A DNA stretch of 63,190 bases from assembly GCA_003427395.1 (NCBI GenBank), contig BFEA01000114.1, forward strand, positions 2,496,823-2,560,012, in the 5' to 3' direction. Below are positions 54,741-63,190 of this stretch, one piece after another. The translations under genes were made by a program, and so were the position numbers. Position 1 is the first letter of the stretch. Each line of letters starts with the position of its first letter. Source of the DNA: Chara braunii. Lineage: Eukaryota > Streptophyta > Charophyceae > Charales > Characeae. The notes beneath the pieces are model-generated. The model worked only from the letters and a program-made list of their open reading frames with translations, had not been told where the DNA came from and made no database searches.

Positions 54741-55316
54741 ACCCCTTGAAGCCCTTAAAACCCTTTCCCCTCTCAAAACCCATGCAAAACACATTCATGA
54801 TCCTTGTAGCCTGAGGTCAGCAGAAGGTGGAATGCACTCCAATGCGATGCCGCTTTCGGTGTATAATGCAGTCCTGCTCCTCGAAGAGAGCGGCCAGGAC
54901 TCCATGCAACGTTAAACCGTTATGCTGTAGCCTGCCCGACCGCAGTTTCCTTTCCCTGGACTGCATTCGTGGTCTGAGGGCCCTGCTCCCTTAGACGGGC
55001 CGGTCTTCATAGTTCCAGCTGCTGGGCATTTGGAAGTGAGAAGACGGCTTTTGCCCCGGTCATTGGTGCCATTACTGTTGTTGTTGTCTGTCTGTCAGTC
55101 CAACCTTCAATTGTCCCTCGTGTTGTTGCCAGCCAGTTGATACCTCTGATACTATGATGATGATGATGAAGATACTAATGACTATCATTGACCATAGAGT
55201 GTACTAAGTCTCACTCTCATCAACCGCTCCATTCCATGGGCGAGCTGTCCTAGGGAGGAGCCCTCCACGCCCCAGATCTCCAACTATAGACGGGCCCACC
55301 TAATACTCTCTCTCTT
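54741..55316. other. Noncoding spacer or LINE 3' sequence; (ATG)n near 55150
   Basis: No supported frame. ATGATGATGATGAAGATACTAATGAC at about 55154 resembles the (GAT)n-TAGTATCTATAA near 50070, so this may be 3'-UTR of another minus-strand copy. Confidence 0.45.
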
Positions 55317-55881
55317 TTTTTTTTTTTTTTTTTTTTTTTAACAATCAGAGGCCATAGCGCACCTACTAGGGGGGGTGAACCGAGCAGCCTCCCCTAGTAA
55401 GCTTGTTGCTGGCCGCTCCATCTATTGGTGGGGAGCATCACCTGCCGGAAACCGGTCCAGCGTCCCTTATATACATGAAGAATATGGAATGTGGACAAAA
55501 TTGAGAATGTCTATGCTGAGAAAGAAGGCAGAAAAGACAACTGAGAAGAAAAATGAGATCTGCATATCAGCCACTATACCTCTTCCCTGTTTTACACAGT
55601 GCCCTATCTAAGCAAAAATACAATAAGCTCCGTGCATCCCTGCGCCTCCTTGTCTACCTTTCTTTCCAATCAGGGTCGAGGGGCAGGGGCCAGTCAGGGC
55701 CACTGGAGGCCACCAGCAGGTTCCCTCTCTTCTTATACAACTGCCTTGTCGCACCTATTTCAGCTCGATGCCCTCTACTATCCGCAGTCCCAAAATTTTA
55801 GAGCCTGATTTCCAATGCCAAGGGGTGGGGAGGGAAGGGGTCTGGGAAATACTCAGGGCCCCAACATAGGAATGCTGGGGT

Positions 55882-57830
55882 TTATTGTTGTCCAATCCTT
55901 AAGAACGAGGTGGTAGTCTCGTGGAACTGATGCCTGCGGGTCCTCTTCTTGTCTCTGCCCATCTCTCTTGTTGTCGCCCACTGCACTCTGGCCACCCACC
56001 CTCCCCTCAGTCCGCCCAACCATTCGTTGGCAAATTTTGTGATTCTCTCTGATAAGTCATTTAGTCTGTGAAAGGAGTCCAGCACCTGCCTTGTTTCCTG
56101 CTGCTTCTGCATAATCTCGAGCTGGAAGTGGTTCTTAAACTGCTCCTTCCTTTCCTCCCCTTCGACTCTGACTCCCTCCATAGCCATTGCACAGCGCTGC
56201 CACCATAGGACCCACAACACCGTCCTCCTGGCCAGGGCGAACATATTCCTTGCATAATTCATGTTTTGCAGGGCCGGGTAATGGCCCAACAAGGTCGCTC
56301 TCCAGTCCCATGGCCATGGCTGGTCAGGAACCATCTGCCTCCACACCCTCTCCCACCACCTGCATGTAAGGATTGCCATTGGGCATTGCAAAAAGACATG
56401 CTCTATTGTTTCTAATATCTTTTGGGACGAGAAGCTTTGGAGGCAGCGAGGGCACCATGGGTGAGCTCGTGCTTGTTGTTCCAACTGGGTATGATCTATT
56501 ATCCAATTATTTGTGGGGAGGCAACGATGGGTAATCTGCCATTGGAGGGATGTGATTTTGGCCAGCTTGCTCTTATTTTCCTGAAACTATTGTATGGGGG
56601 ATAGCAGTTGCCTATCCACATTTATGTGTCTCTGCCACCTATCGATCACTACTTTCCACAGGTTCCTTTTAGCCCATAGCATCCTATACGTGGCCGTCAC
56701 TGTCAGGTTATTCATGGTTTTCTGCCTGAGGTTTGTTGGCCTTGTCTTTTGTGGGGGATTCCATTGCCACTCCATGGCGTCCAGGGGGAGTTTAGCTAGT
56801 GGGATATCAGGTTTGTATGCTCTACGCTCATCCCCCTCCCCTAGGATCCTCTTTTCAGTCCATTCAAACGATGCCCGACTGCCTGTCAGTTCCCCATTTC
56901 TCCCCACACTGTACCATTCTACAAGCACATCTTTTGGCCGTTCAATGTGAACTTGCCCCACGTGGTGGGGGTCCCCTTCTCGCATTACCCAATCCCCTTC
57001 TTGAAACTTTGGGCCTCTACGTAGGATGGAGCGCCAGGCTAGGGGAAAGGCAACTAAAATCTCTCCCAACGATTTTTCAATGTTGTGGCAGTATCGTAGT
57101 TTTTCCTTCATTTGTCCGGGGTCTTTTCAATCACTGCATTCCTCATCCCAAAGATCCCCTACCCTCATTACCCCCCTCTTTACCCAGCCCTTCCATGGGG
57201 GCTCCGAGCTACAAAAAAATTGACTTCGGGAGTTGGTAATCCAACAGTTCCCCCAAAGGGGTTGCCTTATTATTTCCTTCATCTTTCAGGGGCCGGGCGT
57301 TGTGGGAGGGGCAGAGCTCTCCATATCTTTGTTACTCGAGGCCAGAAATCATCCCTTGTCCCAGTCGTTGTCTCTACATCCCGTGCCTTACGTTGGACTT
57401 CCCAATAGCGATCGTCCAACCAGCATAGGGGGTCTAGCGAGGGTGGGGCTTCCGGCGCTAGCCAAGCGATTTGCTCAAGGACCAAAGGCCTCCAAAGGAG
57501 GGGGAAGACAAGGATCAAGCGCAAAATCCATTCTAGGCATAGTGCCTTCACTCGAGTCATCGGATCCAGGATACCCATACCCCCATGGGCTTTAGGTTGT
57601 ACCGCAGAGTCCTAGGCCACCCACTAATGACCCTTGTGTTTTCGCCGTCTCCTCTCCACAGATAGGCGACCACCCTCCTCTTTAGGGCTTTTTGGGCCAG
57701 CCCACTCAGGGGTCAAAGGATTGATTTGTACCACAGAGTGGCCAACACGACATTATTGATCATCAGGGCCCTCCCAAAAAGAGACGTGTGTTGTGGTTCC
57801 ATTGGAGGAGCTTCCCGAATCTAGGAGATG
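55882..57830 (-). pseudogene. LINE ORF2 C-terminal region with zf-RVT
   Basis: From the RT side: GRALMINNVVLATLWYKSIL, KALKRRVVAYLWRGDGENTRV, GILDPMTRVKALCLEWILRL (57578 downward), the region CHNIEKSLGEILVAFPLAW (57090), then WQRHINVDRQLL (56600), and the zinc finger CPRCLQSFSSQKILETIEHVFLQCP (56470-56390) with C-x-x-C...H...C spacing. A Lys/Glu-rich coiled tail ends at 55882. The same order is found in the plus-strand copy at 59027-60983, which supports homology. Three frames are needed. Confidence 0.8.
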
Positions 57831-57834
57831 TGAG

Positions 57835-59019
57835 TCACTTGTCATTCTCAGTCGGGCAACCTTTTGCAGTCATTTTTACTCCCAGGACTCGAATGGGCTC
57901 GTCCAAGTCCATCCATGTGATATGAGGAACTTCTGGTGGCCGCCCCCCCTGCTGGTGAAGCCACCAATCGAGCGTTTTTTGTCCCCACTTTACTGCCATG
58001 TCCAACAGGGCACAGAAACGATCCATCAACTGCTGGATCTCTTCCATATTGGAGGATGAAGACTCGACTACGATTGTCAAATCATCTGCGAACAGATAGC
58101 ATACCGGAATGACTTCTTCCGGTATGCCTGCGAGTCCGATCCTCTGCAAGTTTCTACTGTGCCTAAGGTTGGCCGACAGGGCCTCCATAATGATGATGAA
58201 GATGAATGGAGCTATGGGGTCCCCTTGTCGGACCGACCTGTGCACTTTAATTTCGGGTGTCAGAGTGTCATTTATTTGAGCCCGGATTGTCGCATTTTGG
58301 TGCAGGATCCTCACCATCGGAAGCGAGGGCCAAATTTCATTTTTTCAAGACACTTATCCAGAAAGATCCAGTCCACATGATCATACGCTTTTTCAAAGTC
58401 AATAAAAATGAAGGCTGCGTTGCATTTGGACTGCTGTGAAGTTTAATTATTTCATTAATCAGTATAATATTTTCTTGTCTGTTTCTGTTCCGGATGAAAC
58501 CCGTCTGTGCCGGATGCACGAGATCTTCAATCACTCCAATCATCCTATTGGCTAGGGCCTTAGATAACATCTTATAGACCACCGTCAAGAGGGTTATGGG
58601 TCGATAATTGCGGATATTCATTTTATCTCCTTTCTTATAAAGTAAGGACAACACCCCTTGCCCCAACATCTCCCCCATGTTCCCAGTATCCCAGACCTCC
58701 CCATAAAAATGCATGAGGTCGTTGTTGAATACTGGCCACATAGCTTCCCAAAACTCCTTTGGAAAGTCGCCTATCCCCGGCGTCTTCCACCCCTCCATCT
58801 GTAGGAGCGTTGTCCATATATCTTCCTTGCCTAATGGGAGCTTCGGCCTGGCTCTTTGAGTTTGGGTAAGGCTCTTTTCCAAAGGGCGTAGGAAAGCATT
58901 GATTTCCTCCATTCGGTTGGCCTCCCTTTCGCAAAGAATCTGTGAGGAGAAGAGGTCTTCGTAAAAGGTTCTTCTATTCTTACACATTGCGTTGTACTGA
59001 TAGCCACCTCCCCTGTCCT
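57835..59019 (-). pseudogene. LINE ORF2 reverse transcriptase
   Basis: 58987-58337 carries FYEDLFSSQ, KTPGIGDFPKEFW, GVLSLLYKKGDKMNIRNYRPITLL, then YKMLSKALANRM, and HPAQTGFIRNRNRQENI. A frameshift at about 58410 separates this from FIDFEKAYDHVDW (motif A, Asp kept). 58317-57835 carries HRSVRQGDPIAPFIF (motif B) and CYLFADDLTIVV (motif C, both Asp kept), then a DLDEPIRVLGVKM end. The catalytic residues survive, but the frameshift and the nested insertion upstream prevent a complete protein. Confidence 0.9.
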
Positions 59020-59026
59020 AGGATCT
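59020..59026 (+). repeat. Left target-site duplication AGGATCT
   Basis: Matches 61971-61977. Together they bracket the plus-strand LINE insertion. Confidence 0.85.
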
Positions 59027-60983
59027 TTGCCTCCATTTGGTATAATGTGGCGTTCTGGGAAATAGGTCGTAAACAGTTGTCCCAACTCAAACAGGCCGCA
59101 ACGGCGTACCTGTGGAAAAATAATCATGAAGATACCCGAGTCATAAGAAGGGCGGCGTGGGACACCATAATCCAGCCAAAGACCAAAGGAGGTCTGGGGA
59201 TAATCGATCCAGAGGAAGAAATAAAAGCGCTGGTGTTCACATTCTTGGTTCGCCTCCTGCTGGGAAATAACATTTCGTGGGCCCGATATGCGCATATCCA
59301 ACTAGGCTGCCTGGCACCACCCTCACACTCGCTGCACCCAGTACACCCCTTGTGGTGGCTAACCAACAGTCATTGGACTATCCCGACTGTCCCAAAAACA
59401 GATACAGACGACTCCCCCTCGGCCAGGGCGAAACAAGACCTGCGCCCTGATCCGTTGTGGGCTGCTCTGATTAAGCTCTGGAGAGAAAGGAGGCCACATC
59501 GTACAGCCACTCCAATGAGATGGGAGGAAATCTGGCGCCAGCCAGTCTTTGACCATCAACAAATTTTGGATAATACGGGGTTGCCACTCTCCCTACGAGG
59601 TAAATCTAGATGGCTGAACTGGGTGAAGAAGGGGATCTACACAATTGGGGACTTGTGGGACACACAAACAGGCAACTGGGAAACGGTCGAAACACATAAA
59701 CGGAGAACGGGCCCGATCAAGAACATGGCTCAAGGCTTACAAGAGATCCAAGAAGCGATCCCGCTAGCCTGGATCTGGACCCTCAAAGTCGGACCAACAA
59801 TCAACACTCTCGACTGGGTCACAACGGTAGATGCCCTACCCCTTCCCATGACGATCTATAAAGTGGAAAGGATAGTGGCCGATCAAGCTTACCTACTTGC
59901 ATACTGCCCGGTGAACCCGGGAGAGCGATGGTCCATACTACAAAGATCAGATGACCTGGACAAGGTCTGCTCGCTCCCCCTGCTCATCGGGATGAAGGTG
60001 GTGGATGATCCAAGGAGGGTCCCTTTCTATATGAACCATCCACCCCCCTCCTCCTCTTACCGTTCGACCCCACAGAATGGGAATGGACAGGGAGGGAGAT
60101 TCCCTCCATGCCATTCTGGCAATACACTGTTAAAAAGGGTAACAGGATGGGCAGAAAACACGTACCGACCATGGATAGCATTATCAGGAGATGGGAGCGA
60201 GACTCCCCCCTCAAAAGTCAGGACCTGGAAGACATCAATTGGTCCTCTTACACAAGCATCAAACCGACAAACCACAAAGCCCTGCAGTGGCAGATTATTC
60301 ATAGATGCTTGCCGACACCGGACTGGCTAACTGCAAGAACAGACCTCGAGGAGACAGGGGTGCTATCCCCTATATGCACATACTGCACCCACTCCCTCCC
60401 CAGGAAGAGGGCCACTCTCGAGCACTGCTTGCTCGACTGCCCGATGGTCTCCCAGGTCTGGAGCTGGTGGGATGCCGCCTGGCACTATTTAACGGACGAA
60501 CACCTGCCCTGGAACATCCGTACACTGCTACTGGGTGTCCCCCCTCAGGAAGGAAATGCATGGACACCATTCATGGCCAATCTCTTCTGCTACACCAGAC
60601 TGACAGTTCTCATGCAGGCCTGGAGAATGCGATGCTCGTTCCAAAGGAACCAACACACGTTTGGCGCCATGCAGGCACGATTAGCAGTAATAGACACCGT
60701 CACAGCCAGGACCCAGCAAGCCCACATAGAAATGAGGGAAATGCTAAAGAAAGAAACTGATGCAGTCAAAAAACAGGCCTTGACTGACAACTTCAAACTA
60801 ATATGGACGGACAAACAAAACAGGCTATGCAGCCTCGACCACGAAGCCAACCTGCAATGGCAACCTTGGCCAGCAACGGAGAGGCAATGGCAACGCTTAC
60901 CACAATCGTACTTTAGGGTGGATCATCAACCGACAAACTTCGTGCTCATACCCACCGAATGCCCAGATGTTCAATCCACTTAG
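59027..60983 (+). pseudogene. LINE ORF2 C-terminal half with zf-RVT
   Basis: IFASIWYNVAFWEIGRKQL, QAATAYLWKNNHEDTRVI, PKTKGGLGIIDPEEEIKAL open the frame to about 60100. After one frameshift (about 60050-60110) the second frame continues with RRWERDSPLKSQ, HKALQWQIIHRCLPTPDWL, and the zinc finger CTYCTHSLPRKRATLEHCLLDCP with FCYTRLTVLMQAWRMR after it, ending in a Lys/Glu-rich helix and a stop at 60981. Only one break in about 650 codons makes this one of the best preserved coding relics here and younger than its host LINE. Confidence 0.85.
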
Positions 60984-61950
60984 CCCCTCCCTCCCTGCCC
61001 ATCTACATGCCCCCGTCCTGCCTCAACATGCCTCAACATGCCCATCAAGCCTCTCTCACTCCTCTCCCACCCTTCTGCCGGTCAAGGACGGGTCTCCCAG
61101 GCCAAATTATCAAGAAATGCAAGGGTTAACAAGAAAGAACTCTATCAGCAGGAAAATCACAGCGGGGCTTTCAGGATGACTCGGAAAGACAGGGGGATAG
61201 GACTGTGTTAACGGGGGCACAAGAGGACTGCATCAAAGGGAGCACAAGGGGCTCAGTGAGACAGAGACATAGGGAGGGCCAAATAAGGCCACAGACAACA
61301 GAGGATCAGAATCATTAAAATACACTACTTTTACTCAACACGAGCTCCAATGTCCAAAACAAGGGTGGGGGTAGGGGAATGGGAGGCAGGCTAACCTGCT
61401 GGCCGATTTTGGGATGCCGGTGGGTAAGCTCTTTGTAATATATAGCATTGACAGTATAAGAAGGATTACAGTCCACTGTCATTTTAACTACCGCTAAATA
61501 TGAACAACTACCTGTAAATTTCTCCAGCAACTTCTATATACATAGAACAGCGCAATGGCTAATCATGTTCCCTGTACACTATCACATTTACAAGTTAACT
61601 GCAAACAGTATAGCCAACCGGGGGCGCAGAACAGATCACTCCGGGTTAGCTATACCTTAAAGATTCCAGACGGTCAATGTATATTACCATCTATTTTAGT
61701 CTGTTAACGATACTTGCGACTTGGGATGCTCGGTAGGTCTATCTGCCCATCTTCTTCTNCTATAGGCGAGCTACAATCTCGCAGGCAATTCAAAGACAAG
61801 GATACTCTTACAAACAACTGCACTGTACAGGGACGCTGGACCCGATTTCCAGCAGGTGCTGCTCCCCACCAATAGATGGAGCCTCCTCGGTCTTGCTAGC
61901 GATGTCTGCTTGTATCAGCATCCCTAGCATTGACTGTGGTTGTTTGCCAA
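60984..61950 (+). other. 3'-UTR of the inserted LINE
   Basis: About 970 bases with no supported frame. The hairpin GGGACGCTGGACCCGATTTC... lies at 61834-61886, 65 bases before the poly(A) tail. Confidence 0.7.
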
Positions 61951-61970
61951 AAAAAAAAAAAAAAAGAAGA

Positions 61971-61977
61971 AGGATCT
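61971..61977 (+). repeat. Right target-site duplication AGGATCT
   Basis: Directly follows the LINE tail and precedes the resumed minus-strand LINE (AGGAAGGCCTC). Confidence 0.85.
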
Positions 61978-62500
61978 AGGAAGGCCTCAATAGTAGTTTT
62001 GTGGGGTCTGATTGATGCTAGGCTGAAGAACTGCGAATCCATGGTTCCCTCGGTGGTCCACTTAGATAACTTACCTCTGATCCTGATTCCTTGCCATGTG
62101 TGTTGGGCATAATGAAGGAGTTGGTCCTTGAGCTGTTAGATGGTGGCGATATGGTCATCAAAATTGTCCTCGCTAACCAGGTCATGAAGCTGCCTGTAAA
62201 TATTTAACTCTTGCTGATGATGTGTGCTTGCAACTAATTTAGATTAATCTTTGCTTTTCGTGGCTAGAAAAAACAACCCATTCGTGAACCATGTGATCGT
62301 CGAATAAAACTCACCTTTCAACCCTTGCCAGTAGATCCAAACATCCCTTAGGAAGGACTGAAAATTTTGGCTTTTGAGCAAGGAGAGATTTATAGTACAG
62401 TCTATGGCCGGTGTTAGTATGGCTCTTGTGATGGAGGGGCTCTCTAGGGGGATCGATTGGGGATGCCTGCCTTCCATGTCCTCGCACAAAAAATTCAAGA
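61978..62500 (-). pseudogene. LINE ORF2 endonuclease end and linker
   Basis: One minus-strand frame with two stops: SITRAILTPAIDC, LLKSQNFQSFLRDVWIYWQGL, FYSTITWFTNGLFF, stop, THHQQELNIYRQLHDLVSE, stop, QLKDQLLHYAQHTWQG, KWTTEGTMDSQFFSLASI and TTIEAFLDP at the insertion point. It matches the fragments at 912-1562 and 53690-53783. Confidence 0.8.
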
Positions 62501-63144
62501 AACAAGAAACAGCTCACCATCAACAACAATGTACACACTGAACATCCTAACAACAAAACAACAGTAACAACAGCTGTGTACATAACGCTATGAACGCAAA
62601 TAGGTCCACCTATGGGACTTTGAAGTGAAACGTCTATACCTAGCGCCTGAAGTACCCGGGCGGCAGGCTCGTTCGACTATGCTTCGATCAGGGCTGAGTG
62701 GGGTGAGTGAGGCTCAGCTTAGCCCTGGTACCTGCAACCGCTGTCCGGTCAAGGTCACCCCCAGACTGGAGGGTGGCTATCCTGAGTGGTAGACACTGAC
62801 GTAGGATAGTGGGAGTAGGGGTGCGTTGGGGAGAAATACGAGAGTGGTAGGTGGGGAGGGAGTCCCATAGGAATAGGGGCCCTCAGCCACATGGCCGAGT
62901 GCTGAATGTCACTCTTATACGTCTAGAATTTAGCCTCTACAACAACCTGGGCTTTTTCTATTAAAAAAAACAAGTGGACCCGCCGCAGCGAAGGACGATG
63001 ACGAAAACATTTTGCGAAAAACCCCAGCCATCAGTTGGACCCCATCTTTGCAATGTACCCCTACCGGACGCTGCCCAACTTTGTAAAATGCCCCAGCAGC
63101 TGCCAAGTTTTCGTAGGTGCAACTGCAAAAGGCCAAGCGGATTT

Positions 63145-63145
<1 letters not shown>
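62501..63145. other. No gene seen
   Basis: 62640-62900 is GC-richer and unrelated to other parts of the window. CCCCTACCGG near 63058 relates to the repeat at 3940-4150. The minus-strand LINE does not obviously continue beyond 62500. Confidence 0.4.

Positions 63146-63190
<45 letters not shown>
63146..63190. repeat. (CT)n microsatellite at the window end
   Basis: Pure CT repeats run to the last base. Confidence 0.95.

Larger units (their letters stand above)
59027..61970 (+). mobile_element. 5'-truncated plus-strand LINE inserted in the minus-strand LINE
   Basis: 2944 bp from TTGCCTCCATTTGG to the tail A(n)GAAGA, flanked by AGGATCT. Coding part 59027-60983, 3'-UTR with hairpin 61834-61886, poly(A) at 61949-61965. 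It begins in the RT-to-C-terminus connector, a typical 5' truncation from incomplete reverse transcription. Confidence 0.9.
55317..62500 (-). mobile_element. Minus-strand LINE, 5'-truncated, split by a nested LINE
   Basis: Minus-strand order: endonuclease end and linker (62500-61978), the insertion (61970-59027), RT (59019-57835), C-terminal region with zf-RVT (57830-55882), 3'-UTR with hairpin (55466-55407), and poly(A) tail (T-run 55317-55339). Rejoining across the nested element, at the AGGATCT duplication, makes the protein continuous (EAFLDP then RTGEV). The protein is broken by two stops in the linker and several frameshifts. The family is an APE-type non-LTR retrotransposon with an RT-zf C-terminus. 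Confidence 0.85.

Noticed and set aside
61834-61970. Independent SINE inserted in the minus-strand LINE
   Set aside because: The AGGATCT duplication shows that the poly(A) tail belongs to an insertion starting at 59027, so the hairpin here is the 3'-UTR of that LINE.
1-63190. CRISPR array, bacterial operon or prophage
   Set aside because: Tandem repeats here are minisatellites or transposon duplications without regular unique spacers. All recognisable coding sequence is from eukaryotic retroelements.

Overview
The window looks like repeat-dominated nuclear DNA from a eukaryote of the green lineage, with no convincing host gene. It holds long A/T microsatellites, poly(A)-tailed retroposons, Ty3-type elements primed by initiator-Met tRNA (site TTGGTATCGGAGC, a common plant type) with a chromodomain-like end, hAT-type nonautonomous elements, and a reverse transcriptase (RT) of a type I associate with green algae. 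A charophyte alga such as Chara is my best guess. That is inference from general family resemblance, and the sequence alone does not prove the species. There are three N gaps (14290-14335, 24612-25309, 45901-46355) and single Ns near 31211, 33473 and 61759.

Layout. 1-4600: one decayed LINE piece, a foldback repeat, a partial LTR, simple repeats and a short MITE. 4800-13000: the first copy of a 1.2-kb duplication, then about 6 kb of AT-rich sequence with degenerate repeats, one 90-bp RT fragment and one unexplained ORF (11933-12364). 13281-15260: three related terminal-inverted-repeat elements, one with a clear 8-bp target duplication. 15713-21440: a decayed two-ORF retroelement, an unrecognised ORF1 followed by a divergent RT. 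21773-24611: another hAT-type element with a nested insertion, then the second copy of the 1.2-kb duplication, which runs into a gap. 26148-27830: an LTR piece split by a 1.23-kb insertion. 28500-30600: a 2-kb polypyrimidine tract. 30710-32870: foldback and tandem repeats.

33171-40675 is the most complete element, a Ty3/gypsy chromovirus with PBS, gag, protease, RT, RNase H, integrase, chromodomain-like end, polypurine tract and 3' LTR. It is heavily mutated. 41590-47290 holds LINE 3' pieces and two further LTR structures with primer-binding sites. 48180-48915 is a second Ty3 pol piece whose RNase H residues are intact.

51079-62500 is a LINE nest: ORF1 and endonuclease on the + strand, a cluster of hairpin-bearing 3' ends, and a minus-strand LINE (62500 down to 55317) split by a 5'-truncated plus-strand LINE (59027-61970) with a 7-bp target-site duplication.

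The strongest observations are: (1) catalytic Asp-to-Asn changes and C-to-T-type stop codons shared by two unrelated retroelements, (2) a small hairpin with compensatory changes near the poly(A) tail of many LINE/SINE 3' ends, (3) the exactly resolvable nested LINE insertion, and (4) the ORF1-plus-RT retroelement at 15.7-21.4 kb, whose ORF1 I cannot assign to any family.
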